Shown here piece after piece: positions 39,694 to 52,560 of a DNA stretch of 64,000 bases. Source of the DNA: Cardinalis cardinalis (Eukaryota > Chordata > Aves > Passeriformes > Cardinalidae); NCBI GenBank assembly GCA_014549065.1, contig JACDOX010000088.1, positions 913,527 through 977,526 on the forward strand, read 5' to 3'. Every line of letters starts with the position of its first letter. Position 1 is the first letter of the stretch. Below the pieces are notes generated by a model. That model was not told the DNA's origin. It saw nothing but the letters and a program-made list of their open reading frames with translations, and did no database searches. The position numbers were made by a program, and so were the translations under genes.

Positions 39694-39810
39694 CTGCTCA
39701 TGTGACCATGTTCGTTCTGAGCCGTCCTTCACGCAGATGTCCAGCCTCAGCTCAGTCCCGGTGGCTCCGTGTTTGCTGTCCACACACAGGTTGGCTGCCA
39801 CGTTTCGAAT
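39694..39810 (-). CDS. GALNTL6: GALNTL6 coding exon (third from the end): first lectin repeat
   Basis: Minus-strand exon of 117 bp (39 codons, phase 0-0). The acceptor is GGATTTGCAG, followed by codons for IRNVAANLCVDSKHG; the donor is CAG|GTATTT after the EQ codons. It encodes the alpha repeat of the ricin-B-type beta-trefoil, with the C-x-D sequence (CVD), a GTELRLDIC strand and a terminal RTWSHEQ. The strict QxW of ricin repeats is not present here; an RTW stands in its place. In active family members the lectin domain binds GalNAc already on the substrate and steers further glycosylation. The join to the previous exon (WGE then IRNV) restores the family-typical WGEIRN string, which confirms the splice sites. 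Confidence 0.96.
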
Positions 39811-40309
39811 CTGCAAATCCAAGCAGCAACATTTCACATTAAACTGGGCTGCAGAATGGAGCTTTCAGCATCAGGGGGTTAGGGGTTTAGCTCTGAAGAA
39901 TTTGAGATTGACTATCAGTTAGTAAAACTGGTAAGAATTACTTTTTACAGGGTAGAGAGCTGTGTCCTGGAATGAACTACACTTTATAGGAGCAGCTTCA
40001 GAAGAAGCAAAGTTTGAAATATTCTGCTTAACAAATGAAAGGTAGGTCTTAAGAAATACCTTCATGCAAAAAAAACTAAAGAGAAAAAGAAGTTCAAAGC
40101 TTGTCTGACTGCTTCTTCCATCCTATGTGAGCAAGAGAGATCAACAGTATTAGAAGGAACTGATTTTTGTATGAGTCTCTCCCAGGCATGGGAGCAGTCA
40201 GCATACATTAGAAATTCAGGCCTGGCCTGCTCCAATCCATGCTCTTACTTTGACACAATAACACCATTATAGATAAGGTAACACATTACTCCCTGAGGTG
40301 CATAAAATT

Positions 40310-40389
40310 AAAAAGTACTTAACAAGTCTGCACTGAAACTTAGGCTTTTAAAAAGTACTTAACAAATCTGTACTGAAACCTATGCTTAC
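40310..40389. repeat. Tandem duplication, 2 copies of 40 bp
   Basis: The segment starting AAAAGTACTTAACAA at 40311 recurs at 40351 with a few substitutions (AAGTCTGCACTGAAAC versus AAATCTGTACTGAAAC). Two imperfect copies suggest an old local duplication. Confidence 0.85.
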
Positions 40390-43300
40390 CCATGGAGGTT
40401 CCTCCTGCATGCCTGCTGCAAACATTGCAGTGTATCTTGTTCTTAAAAGGAAAATCTTGTTCTTGAGGCTGAAGCAACTGAGTAGTAATTAATCTGTGAC
40501 TATCAATCATACCAGTTATGTACTACTGCTGACATGTAAATTTTCCCTGAAACATTGGCTTGAAAAGTAGATTTGCCCACTGCCACCAAAAAGAGCAAAA
40601 TCCTAACTTTGTGTTGCAAATCTACACACATTTCTCTTTGAGTTCCTTAGCTGGGCTAGTTAAAATTCCTTTAGACATCTCCATAATGAAAAGAATTTCT
40701 TAAAAAAACTTACCCTCTCAATGAGGTAAACAGAAACTGAGTAATCAAAGAGCACGGAAACAGGCGCAAATTCTAAATGTATAATATATAGAAAGCAGGT
40801 GCGTATTTTGACATTCTGGATGCTACTTTGATCCTTTTTTAAAAGAAAGCTAGATGCTTTCTAGAATGGAGATACAATTGAGTAGTCATTTGTGCTTTTT
40901 CATGAAAAATACTTTAGAAGTCACTGCTGTTCCCATAATATGCCTAACAAATGTACACTTTGCCTCTGCATACCTCACACACATCCTAAGGATGGAAAAC
41001 TTCACAGCATTACACAAAACATTGCGAGGAAGGGAAATCCTTGTGCATGCAAGACACATGCCAGAGCTACTCTGCTCTTTTTCTGATTCTGCAGGAGTGG
41101 GATCCAGTCTATTAACCATGCTCAAGAAAGATTTACACAGATGGGAACGCAACAGGTAGTGAGAAAATGTAAAAACTGTAAAATATAAAAACTCTCAGGA
41201 AAGGTTTCAGGAGGTGCATTTGTTTAGCTTAGAAATTTTAGACTGGGTAAAAGATGGGGAAGCATCAGTTTGAACAACTGCCTCCAGGAACCGTTGATCC
41301 TTCACCAGGGCTCAGAGAAGTATTTAAAAAAAAATTTGGACCAGCCCAGTTCTGGGATATTTTTTCTTTTTTCAATACAATAAAAGTTGCTAAAGATGAG
41401 GTAAAACACTAGCTCTTCATACATGCAACCAGATACAGAAATCCAGTACTGGGCAGAGCCACAGTAAAAAAATTGAAAGGTGATTAGTTCTCAACAACCT
41501 TCATTTTAATATTACCCAGCAAAAGAGTCAGGAAAGAATAATGAGGGGAATAGAATTTAATGCCCTATTTTTAAAGTTTCATGTGAAATAAGTTCTCAGA
41601 GTATAATATTTTTTTGAGAATGTTCAATCATTTCTCAATGCACTTAAATTTCCATTGTATAGATAAAGATTTCTGGTCTAATAGAAAATTAAATGATACA
41701 TCAGTTCAGTTCTTACAGCATGCAAGTTAATTAAAATGGAACTGCTAACAATTGCCATTAATAATTGGGTATATTTATGTGACTCAGAATTGTAAAATGA
41801 CAGTGAATACACTCCACATCCAATTAATGCTTAGTGTATTAAAAGGCTTTCATAATTTTGTCTCGATGGCATCGCTCCATCCCGCTCTCTGTCATTTGGA
41901 CTATGCAGTAAATGTGTTCAGTCCATTTCTGGAAAAGGCTTGAGCTGAAGCTACATTTAGTTCCTTCACTGCTGGAATCTGTCTCACATTCTTTATTTCC
42001 TCTCCTCTTCCCTCTACTCCTGGAAGGTTTGCTTGAGTTAGTTTTTCCTCTGTTTTTTGCAGCTTACATGTTAGCTCATCCTTTTTTTGTTTCATCCTTT
42101 CAGCTGCAGAGGGGTCATGGTTTGTTTTTTGTTTTCTTTTTGTAATAAGGCATTTCAGTCAAGCCTGTGCTTTTGTTCTCTAGCATTTCTGTGTGGCCTT
42201 GGCAGTTGCTAGAAACTCAACTGAGCCATCNTGCAAGAGCCAGAGCCACAGGGAACATTCTGCCAAGCATCAGCACCACACAGCCTGCAAATCCCCTAAG
42301 ATGCTTTCATGGACAAAGGAAGGAAAGCAGAAGCACAGGGTTTTTTCTTCTCATTTATACACCAATATGCTTTTGAACTGCCTTGTCTTCAGTCACACAG
42401 CACAATGGATTNAGGATTTTTAAGGTTATGAGTTACAACTAGAAAACAAATAGCTAGTTATCCTAACATGTTTCCAACATTCCTGTATGTGCAGTTGTAA
42501 GACCANGGATGAACAGGAGACAGATTTTTATCAGACACGCAGGTAAGGCATTCAGTTGCTACATACAAAACTTTTTTGCTCAGTCTTAAATGCCATAATT
42601 TGTAAACACAGACAAGCATACAGGAAAATCATGCTTCCAAGGACTTTGATGTATGCACTGACAAGGATGGTAAGTGGTGATATTAAAGGCTGTTTCAGAA
42701 TTAAACAAATTCTGACAAAAGCACAGGATGCTATCTCTAAGTCATCATACATAGTTCTTGAAATGCCACCCTAACTCCCTGTGCGCACTGTAGTCCTTGC
42801 AGAGAGCAGATGAGGTGTAGAAGTGTAAAGAACACAGCCTCCTACAGCCCAGCAGTTATATTGACCAATATTCTTTGGTAATTCTAAAACTCTACAACTT
42901 TTCCCAGGCAAATGAGTTCCTGCAAGACTTGCTGTTGAGGTAGTAGCTCACGTCCTGGCTCCTGCAGCCTTGCCCCGCCTGCCCTGGAGCCAGGCTGTCA
43001 CCTAGGTATACACTTCAGAATTCATGGAGCCTGGGAGGGGTGAGCCAGAGTGGGAGAGCCAAACTCCCAGGGGTTCTGGGAGCTGCCCTGCATACTCACC
43101 ATGACATGAAATTCTCTGTGCCAAAAGCAGAAAGAGGGATTGTGTAGCAATCTAAAGACAATTGTATGTTCAATATNATCATCTGTGAACAATGACTGTG
43201 GAGATGGTGTTAGGACAATGCTTATGGATACAGCAAGAACAGAAGCACCTTGTACTCCAGTTTATATAGTATTCTCCCTATGTCTGATTTAAAGCCTTAA

Positions 43301-44361
43301 ATATGAGAATGGATTTAACTCTTAGAAGATGTTAGCAGTATTCATTTATGTTACTTNTCTTTTGTTTGAGCAGCACTTAGAGCCAGTTTTAGTGCACTGC
43401 TTACATACAAAGATAACCCTAGGGCCATCAATGTCTATGGATCAAATATATAAAAATGAGCCACTTCTCCTGTCAACCGATACACAGTAATTTTAGAACT
43501 ATTTTTCCTTTGTGTGAGCCATGAAAAAGAAAAAGTCAAAGGTAAAGAAGTCAAGCACTGCCAAAAACCTCACTGAAGAAACACGGGACTCTTACTCAGT
43601 GTGACATTGATCCTGATAAAAGAATTTGAACAGTCCAGCTGTGCAGCACTCGGTCTGTGCAGGGTGGGGTTATATCACTTTTGTACAACAGATGTGTCAC
43701 ACTTGCTGGGCTCAGATTGACTCATTAAGGGTATGAGGATGACACATTTTAAAAAAGGAAAATAACTGAAAGAGAAGTTAGCGAGCTCTTAGGCTTTCTT
43801 CTTTTTTCAAACGTGCCACTTGACTTTATGTGCGACATTTTCATGTCATTGCTGTAAAAATCCATGAGTTGGGGGCTGAGAAAGGAGTACTCTCAGGTTC
43901 TACAGCTTAGCACTGCTGCACTGACTGAGACATTTCCTCATGAAATTATTGAAGTTCATGTAACAGCAAGTGAAACCAAGATTAAATAATTCCCTTTTGA
44001 CTGAGTAAAAACTTTTTTTTGCACCACCTTGACAGTAGAATTCATGAAATCTAAAATAAATGACAATGTCTGATATTATATGATTGATTTAATGCAAAAT
44101 GTGTTTTCAAAAATACTGGAAGCTGTGATATCTGCACAATATACTCATGCTGGATCACAACTTGTAAATTCATGAGCACTTCCTAAGAAAACACCTTGTG
44201 GCAAATTCACACCTATTGTTTTAGGTAAGACTTCAAATTCATATAACAAATATATTATTCTGTCTTAAAAAAAGCATGGGATGGGTATTACCGTTTTCAA
44301 CTTGTACCAGACTTTCTAGTATATTCAAAAGAGTAAGAACAAAACCTAATTGAAAATGTTC

Positions 44362-44384
44362 CTCTTTTCCACAGTGGAAAAGAG
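44362..44384. repeat. Perfect inverted repeat, 11-bp arms with a 1-nt centre
   Basis: CTCTTTTCCAC and GTGGAAAAGAG flank a single A. It is perfect and can form a short cruciform. No known binding-site family is assigned. Confidence 0.9.
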
Positions 44385-46835
44385 TACAGTTACNTCACTC
44401 AAACACAGAACTGACAGTCTCACTAACCTTAATCTATCTGGGTTTGCTGTTACATTGCTCTACTGCATATATTTCAGATGTTACAAGGCAGAACAGATTA
44501 TCAAGGGTATGTAGACCCTGCCAGCTACAAGGACAAAGGCACAAACACACATAAGAGATAAGACCATGATAAGTGTAGAAAAAACCCTTCTTTTTGTTTT
44601 TGTTTTCAAAATGTCCTTATTTTCTATCATAAACAGATTTTTTCAAGAAATGTAAGAGTCAGATTTTAACTAAATGTGTTTGCAAAAAAAGAGGAGCTGA
44701 GCAGAGGCTGTTTAAGAGACGTCTGGTTTCATACCACATGCTTTTACTAGCCAGATATCAAAATACTAGAGCCAAATTTGTCTGTATACTTCATTGTTTA
44801 CTCTTTCTCAGACTGGCATAGGCAAGCAGATATAAAGTATTTCCAAATGGAAGCAGAGAGGGTACTAAATGACAGTCAGTATTGGCAAAGACATTTGGTG
44901 TGTATAATCAGCAAGGCTTCAAGAGCTGAGTGATTCTTACAAAGCAGTAACATTACAGTCTGCTTCCCTCTTTCAGCTTCTCACAGCCATTGACCTTCAA
45001 GGTTTTTTCAAGGTCTTTGCAAGTGCCAACAAATTAATTAAAACTGCACAGGAATGTGACAATCTCAGGAAAAACAAGAGAAGGAGGGCTGATGGTTCTC
45101 TTCCTGTTATTTTAGAGAAAATATGTTTTAGACAAAAACAAAAATCTTTGGTCTTCGTGTCCTTCATAAGAACTTAGTAAATGCTTTTAAAGCACAGATT
45201 TCACACCATTGATATGATTTTGATTTACTCTTAAAATACTTGGGTTTATGCAGAGATTATATTAATGTTGCTGTGAAAAGAATGAATATCTGAATCACAA
45301 GCTCCTCCTCTTAGACCCTCTTGATTGAGTTAAGGATTGTCCAGCTGGCCAGAGAAATTACACATCTCCTGATNCCAGTCCTCCAAGGACACCCATGTAT
45401 AAATGTGAAAAATGGTGAAGGAAGATCACAGCAGGAGTCACAGCAATCTGATCCAGCCTGACTTCTACTGATAAATTCCTTACCTCTCACTACACATTCA
45501 TCTCATAGAGTGGGGAGCAGCATCAAAAAGAAGAAACTTTAACAACAAAGGAATTCATTACTGCCAAGTAGTAGCAAACAGTATGACACATATAAATTGG
45601 AAGTTTTTTTTAGCATCTGTAACTGATCGCTTATAAAGAAGAATTAAGGATTGCTAGTACCAGAGAAATATATTTTAGAAATCTCACTATGAGGTAATTT
45701 GCCTTTCAAAACATAAATTCTGGAGAATAGTAGAGATTCCTATGTTTAGAAGTCTATGGTCCAGTCTTGACCACTGGGAATATGCAGACTTGTGCCTGAT
45801 CTTACCAAATGTTTTGGTCAAAGTTTCAACTTTAGCCTCTGGTTTCAAATATGAAAGTTAATTTCCTGACAGCCCCAAGAATATACACAAAAAATCAGAA
45901 AAGGCTGGAACTCACAGTACAGATATTCCTANAGATTTTGAAAAGTAGCACAATACATTGGAAGAGTGAAACCTTCTTTATCTGTCTTAATAAACTGAGA
46001 GGAAAGAGCTTTCTGCACATGACCTATCCATGGCATGAAGCTGCTGTAGTTTTGGGGGCAAAAGCCACAGCAATTTTTCAGGGCAACTAAGGAAGTAATT
46101 TCCTCTCACAGCTCTCCTTGTGTTCTCATTTCTTCTGCACAAAACAAACTGTCAAAGCAAGGTTTGCTACAGCTCTGCTCTTCACAAAGGTCTGAATGCA
46201 GAACGTCTTTGATCACAGCTGGCTATTTGCTCAGCCCTTGCTCTGCAGTAATGCTTTTGTGGTCTCTCCCTCCTCTTGTCCATCAATGGAGAAATTGTAT
46301 TTATCTGCTACTGGTACTCAGTGATGACAGCATCTACAGGATTCATAGAACAGCTGAGCAAGATGAGTAATTTTAAAAGGAAAGTATCTAGGCTTTGCTT
46401 TTCACATTTCATGTGTGAGCAAACNTAACTCCATCGCACACAACTGTCCTTGTAAGGACAGCAGGAGTTATACCAGTAGATATGCAAAAAAACCCCAAGC
46501 AGTGACTTCAGACCTCCTTTTTACTAAGGTGATTCTCTGAATCTCAAATCTTCTGCAACATGCAGTAATTAGTGCTACATATGTTTTTACTCATTCTTGT
46601 CCTCATTGTGCATACATCATATGCCCTCTACACACAAAGTTGAAATGAGTTACAAAAGCAACAGTGATAGCTCTAACATGACAGTTTCTCATTTTAATCA
46701 ATAGTTCAGGGACTGTTTCAACATCTGTGAACTTCCTTAATAACACTACTTAACATCAGGTTTACTCTCATTTAATAATTTTAATTTCCCTCAATCTAAA
46801 ATGTTAGATTCATTTACATTTNATCTATTCCTCAC

Positions 46836-47057
46836 CTCCCCCCAGGCAGCAGGTGGAGGCTCCACAGGAGGGTAATATTTGGGGACATCCCAAGCCACTG
46901 CAGCCATGAACCACTTGAAATCTTTACACTTGAGGTGCTTGCGCAGCTCCTTCTGGGCAGAGATGTCACCAGTGGAGAGATGTCTGTACTCGGGCCGTCG
47001 CTGGTAAATGTACTCTGCAAACTCATCCATCCACGTCTCGGCCACTCGCTTCAGGTT
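46836..47057 (-). CDS. GALNTL6: GALNTL6 coding exon (fourth from the end): catalytic-to-lectin linker
   Basis: Minus-strand exon of 222 bp (74 codons, phase 0-0). The acceptor is a T-rich tract ending CCTGTAG and the donor is GAG|GTGAGG. The peptide starts NLKRVAETWMDEFAEYIY, contains RRPEYRHLSTGDIS and the KCKDFKWFM segment, and ends PPPAAWGE. The VAE-WMDE and LKCK-F-W motifs mark the C-terminal edge of the GalNAc-transferase catalytic domain and the start of the linker to the lectin domain. The wording here (STGDISAQKEL, AAVAWDVPKYY) is what I recall for GALNTL6, and it differs from GALNT10. The reading frame has no interruption. If the donor is ignored, the frame stays open for only a few codons into the intron, which supports the chosen junction. 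Confidence 0.96.
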
Positions 47058-50000
47058 CTACAGGGCCCAAAAAAGAGTTAACATTAATTTCCTCATGTTT
47101 TGAGTGAATGATACTCATAACAGGGAAAATTTAAAACTAAACAAAACAAGAAATCAGCATTCCACACAATTTTTTTAGCTTAGCTGGTCTCATTTCTCAG
47201 TCTTAAAACCTGGAAGAGTTCCAGTAACTGTACGCTATCTTTATTGCAGTGTTGAGCAAACACTACAGCCTACTAAGTACCTTGCTTTCCTGCTAGCTCT
47301 GTGAGAGACAGCCTTCTGTCTGTTGAACATCTCATTTTCCTTAACATTCTTTATGCACATTTTTCATATGGGTTTTTGATTAATGATGGATGTTGAACAA
47401 AAATTTCCTTCTCGCTGCTTACATTGGTCCCTGTTTTTTCAGACCTGCTAATGTGGAAGAATGGTTCAAATTCTTCCTTCTGATCTATTTCACTTTGCAT
47501 TTGAAAGGCATTTGAATTTCAATCTGTGATGATAGTGCTTGGTCACCAAGAAACTCCTACCTAAATTTTAGGGTGAGGTCTTACAAGTGAATGTTTGGGG
47601 GCAAGTAGCCCTGAAGAGGAGTTGATCTGAAGAAAAACACCTCCNGGAACTGGAGTCACAACAACTTGTGGCTTTCTGCACTCACTCATCCTATGAACAT
47701 ATCTAAGACTATTTAGGTTCCATGAANCCCAATTCTGACTATGTTTCACAAAGTTCATTTTTGTTGGCATTTTAAAGAAAACAGAATTATTTATTTTGCT
47801 GCATAAGAATTTATTCCAATCATATTTAATTAAATTAGCTTCCTCAAATTACAAGATAAAACAAACACCATTGCAAAGAAAAGTTCTGGGNAGACTGAAA
47901 AGATATATTTTATTGTTATTTACCACCAAAAACGGGGCATTTTTTCTGTATTTTTGTTTGCTTTTAAAAATCCTCCTGTAACTCAATCCACACAAATCTA
48001 TATGCAGATGTTGTAGTGGAGTATGGGCTTGGTCTATTTTGTATTGCCGCAGCTATCCAATAACCTTTTATCACACCAACAAAGCAACATCTCTCTGGAT
48101 GACTTTGAGACACTAGGGTGTTCTTATTGCTTTGATTGTAAAAACAAGATAATCAAGTTTTGTAATATTCTTTTTATTGAACACTAACTACAAAATGCTG
48201 AGATTCACTCTGAAATAAGCTGGAGGACAACATACATCTGATTACCATCAACATAAGGTAATGTTTCTTTTCAAAACATTCTCTGCATCTAAGTAAGCTG
48301 GATTCATACTCAGACTTGCCTTCAAGATTCACTGGAAAATTCTTTTCCTGAATTTTATTAATCTATGTAAACTAAATGTCTCTGAAATAATAAGGTTTAT
48401 CTGAATACAAAGACTGCAAGACACAGAACAAAGGAAGTACTTTTAGCTGACACTGCAAGATAAGTTTCTATGTACTTTCTCTCTGTGAAGCAAGTATGTT
48501 AAACCTGCAGGGATAAAGCAAGTAACATTAAAGCAGTGTAAGAATTCACAACACTCATATCCTTATTCAAAAATGGCTTGTGCCCCACGTAAGTTTGACT
48601 TGTGCTGTAATTTCATGAAGACCTAAATAACTTTACAAGAAATTAGAATTCAAGAATAGGAACTGGGTAGGACAAAGAAAACCAGAAAAAAAATCAACAA
48701 CATCATCTAAATGACAATCTCACATTTCCAGCAGAAAACCTGTAACACAGAAATTTTCCGACACATAAAAATATTATGTGATGAGANTTTGTACATGAAA
48801 AATATTAGAGANAATAATAAAAATATTATTAGGAACATTAAACAAAAAGACAAAATAATGAAAATATGTGTGACTTCTAGCATAACTTTCTCTGCAATGC
48901 TGCATACCTCATTTGCTACAATGCAAATGCAGTTTAGAACTGTTCTATAAAATAGTTTTTTGCAATTGCTTCATCTGANATGATTTAAAAACTATACCAT
49001 AAAAAGAGCCATACAGTGAACATACAGTAAAAAATAAAAAGTTCTCTTAGGAAAGAAAAATTCAAGGTAAGTCTTGCACCACCCATCCTAACAGTAGTCT
49101 CTGATGGACTTTTTTCTTTAGTTACTTGGCTCCACTGAAAGGACTGCATTCTGCTTTAGATGATTGTTACTGATAAAACAGGAGTCCAACAAAAATCTTN
49201 ATATTGTACCTGGTCACTAACTCAAAATTTCAATTCACTGGTCAAAAACTTTTTGTTTTCCAATACCACCTTTATAACTGTTTGGGTTTCATGTGTGTTT
49301 TTGCGTAAACGCACTAAACACAGTATTAAAAGAAAGAGTCAGTTCTTCCCACGATTCCCCAAGTATCAGGTAGGACACTTGGGATAAATATTTTTAAAAC
49401 TTTGCCTCCCTGTTCTTCCAAGACCGTTCTTTCCATCATATTCTAAAAATTGCCAGTAATGCACTAGTATATTATCCTTACTGTGTTTATACATTGATTT
49501 CATAAGCCAAACATTTATGAGGCAGCCCTTTCAATAGGTTTGTTTTTAAAAATACAGACTCTTGATTTGCTAGCTCTAAATCTTCAGACTACTCATGAAC
49601 GTGACCAAAAAGAACACTGTGTTCTGGAGTAGTAAGAAGCTGTTTCTGNGACAGGCACTCAGCATCTAAACAAATTAATTTTAAAGAGGTTTGTTGANCT
49701 CAGCCTGGGTTAGGATTTTTTATCCTTATTACCACTACACAAGCTCAGAAATCACCATACTTTCTTTTAACATAAATGTGTCCAGACTAGTAGTAAAACT
49801 CCCCACACTTGAATTGAATGCAGTCAAAAAGAGCTGCTGTACTGAAAGCTGGTTTGGTGCAACCTTGCACAGAAAAGGCAAACGTCATTTACCTTCTTGT
49901 TTAGAACACAGCATGTTCCTAGAGCAAAAATACAGGCTGTCCAAGATGAGATGGGTGAACCTGTAAGCTGAAAATTCCCATTCTGTGGCTGTCTAGCAGC

Positions 50001-50346
50001 ATGATAAATTGCAGAGAACCTCAAAGGATCATAACTCTTCTCTGCNAATTATGGTAGGGAGCTGCTGGGCTTTTACTCATCCTATCTGAGGAGCACAACC
50101 AAAACAAGAGCCCTCATCTCTGAGCACTTTAGGCCAACCAATTAAATTACTTATGGCAAGGTAAGGACGTGATTTCAAGTCCTTTACAAGACTTGTCCTT
50201 CCAGAGTTGTCATTCCCATAAATGGATGAACCCATCCATTTGGGTGGATGTCTGACACAGTGGATGGAGGAAGGAGAATGGTCACTTCCTCNTTGCCTGA
50301 TCCTTAGGTGAGGCTAGATTCAAGCTGAGCATGTCATATAAGCACA

Positions 50347-50414
50347 AGTGGGACTGGTTTTGAATACCTACCCAATATTGACAGATTGGGTAGCTATTCA
50401 ATCCCAATCTAGCT
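50347..50414. other. Imperfect hairpin of precursor-miRNA size
   Basis: The core arms are 50360-50376 (TTGAATACCTACCCAAT) and 50385-50401 (ATTGGGTAGCTATTCAA). They pair at 16 of 17 positions around an 8-nt loop; the only mismatch is C67/C94. Pairing continues outward with small internal loops and G-U pairs to about 50347 and 50414. That gives roughly 25 of 30 positions paired in a 68-nt foldback. It lies in a GALNTL6 intron about 420 bp from a CR1 fragment. It may be a miRNA-like precursor or the remnant of a palindromic mobile element. No homology is claimed. Confidence 0.6.
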
Positions 50415-50833
50415 GTAAACCAGGCTTTAAGCAGTTTGATAGGATTTTACTCTGTGTGGGCATACTGCCCCAGAACTTGCAGGCCAAAGAACTTTAGGAG
50501 CCTTCCAGATTAGGTTGCATTTTGTGAACGTCTTACAGCATCATTTAACCACCCATTTAATTTTCATCATCATGAGACAGTTAAGTTTCACAGTCAAAGC
50601 AATCTTCAAGTAATTTAGAGTCTACAGGAATTCAATTTGAATCTTCTTGACTTCTGTCTCCTGTTACTATTTATGTTATTTTGTCCAGAACATTCCTTTA
50701 AAACGTTTTTCAAATGGCATCAAATACCACTTATAGGAAGAACAAGTTTGGGGATATCTTTGTGGTAGATCACTCTTGCTTGGATTCAATCTGAAAACCT
50801 CATGTAAATGAATGTGGAAAGGAAAAAAGAAAA

Positions 50834-51030
50834 ATAGAATCAGAATCATTTAGATTTGAACTGACCTCAAGGATCATCGAGTCCAACTGTTAGCCCAGTA
50901 CTGTCAAGTCCACCACTAAGCCATGTCCCTAAGTGCCACATCTACATGTCTTTTAAATACCTCCAGGGACGGTGACTCAACCACTTCCCCGGGCAGCCTG
51001 TTCCAATGCTTGACAACATGTTTCTACAGC
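50834..51030 (-). mobile_element. CR1 LINE 3' end fragment
   Basis: Read on the plus strand it starts with the complement of the CR1 tail (TAGAATCAGAATCAT). It continues with the typical CR1 3' segment: TCATCGAGTCCAACTG, the CTCCAGGGACGGTGACTC-like stretch, and TTCCAATGCTTGACAA. The element therefore points toward the minus strand. It is 5'-truncated, as nearly all CR1 copies are, and is about 200 bp long. Confidence 0.9.
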
Positions 51031-51645
51031 TGAAAATGGCGTAGCTTAGCTTGGTTGACAAATTCACTGCAAGGCTACAGATGTCCAGATTGGTTACTCT
51101 TAATAGGAAAAAAACAAAGGGAAAAAAAATAAATAAAAACAATTCAATGAAGATCAAGTAATTATTAACTAGTTACATGAATTGACACACAAAATAAAGA
51201 AGTCAGAGGGACTCTAAGTGGACATCTGAGGAGGTTCTCAGGACCTATCCAAGAAGATCCATGACAATTTGTTCTCTCTTCTGTCATTTTCAGTGGAAAA
51301 TTTCTGTATGAGAATAAAGAAGGCCAATGGTATTTCAGTAGATGCATATTTCTATATGTTAGGTTGTAACAGCTGTCACAAAGAAACTGTGAGATGAATA
51401 CAACAGTGACAGCAACCACACTGAGTCATCAGCTGTCATCAGTTGCTCATTTACACATTCTTGATATAATCTTAATCACTGTTACAATTTTACTCTCTGG
51501 TAAATTCTTTACCACTGGGCTTACATTTAGGCAAATTTTATTTAAGTTTATATGAACTCCCACATTTAAGCCTGNGATTTTTCTTTGCATTTTTAATCAA
51601 CGACAGCCTACAAGACAGTATGTTACAATGTCATGGACACATGGA

Positions 51646-52211
51646 TGTCATGGTTTAACTTCAACTGACAAGTAAGCACCACACAGCCACTTACTCAGTC
51701 CTCCTTAAAGGAGTGGGAGAGAGAATCCAAAGAGTGAAAGTGAGAGAACTCAAGAGTTGAGATAAAGACAATTTAGCAGGGAAAGGAAAAAACTGCACAC
51801 AAGCAATGCCATTCACCTCTCCCCATGGAAAGGCTGGTGTTCAGCCATCTCCAGGAAAGCAGGGCTCCTTCATGACTAATGGTGACTTGGGAGCACAAAC
51901 ACCATCACTCTAAATACCCCTCCTTCTTCCTTCTTCCTCAGCTTTATATACTGAGCCTGATGCCATATGGTCCCGAATATCCCTGTGGTCAGTTTGGATC
52001 AGCCGTTCTAGCTGTGTCTCTTCCCAGTTCCTCACCCTGCTTGCTGGGTGGGGGTGGTGGTGTGAAGAGCAGAAAAGGCCCAGTGCAAGCCCTGCTGAGC
52101 AATAAGGAAAATATCTCTACAGTGATCACAGTTTCCAGCACTAATCCAAAACATAGCCCCATACTAATTAATCTGAAGAAAATTAACTCTATCTCAGCCA
52201 AAGCCAGCACA
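51646..52211 (-). mobile_element. Solo LTR of a songbird endogenous retrovirus (family A, third copy)
   Basis: 566 bp whose reverse complement begins TGTGCTGGCTTTGG and ends CCATGACA. That gives the TG...CA termini of an LTR. It matches the copies at 3794-4357 and 1-327 along its length, including the TATA region, the AAGTCACC-type block and the CTGGAGATGGCTGAACACC block. No internal retroviral genes flank it, so it is a solo LTR. The 5-bp flanks (ATGGA and GCAGA) do not form a clear target-site duplication. I recognise the family from songbird genomes but do not assign a Repbase name. Confidence 0.88.
51942..51949 (-). promoter_or_regulatory. TATA box of the minus-strand solo LTR
   Basis: On the minus strand CTCAGTATATAAAG is intact. 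This LTR therefore keeps its core promoter element and points in the same direction as GALNTL6 transcription. Confidence 0.6.
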
Positions 52212-52560
52212 GCAGACTTCAATAAAAGAGTTTAAATCAACTTGACTGGAGAGAGAGACAAATGAAGACTTCTGCACCTGAAAAAAGAAAATTTTTCATG
52301 GGCCATTTTGTTCAGTGAGCAGGGTAGATACACCTCTGTGATCAAATGACTGTCCCTTTTTTAGGTGTGTAAGATCATCTGTCACTTTCAAGAGATGTGA
52401 TAATACTCAGTGAGAAGAAAGCAGACACTGACCATGAGAATGGAACATCAGGGTGAGACAGGGACATGTCAAAGGACAGGTCCATAAATATAACCTCTAA
52501 GCAAAGTTTAACTGGATTAGTGTCTAATATGAGAGGGGTAGTTCCTCACTTTGTCATTGT

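Larger units (their letters stand above)
39811..46835 (-). other. GALNTL6: GALNTL6 intron, 7.0 kb
   Basis: Lies between the catalytic-linker exon and the first lectin exon. It is AT-rich with no recognisable gene or mobile element. It holds a 40-bp tandem duplication (40310-40389), a perfect 11-bp inverted repeat (44362-44384) and a GC-richer patch at about 42930-43090. Confidence 0.8.

Noticed and set aside
41901..42095. 64-codon minus-strand frame that looks like a coiled coil (KDELTCKLQKTEEKL)
   Set aside because: Short, inside an intron, and the Lys/Glu composition comes from a pyrimidine-rich plus strand. No further support.
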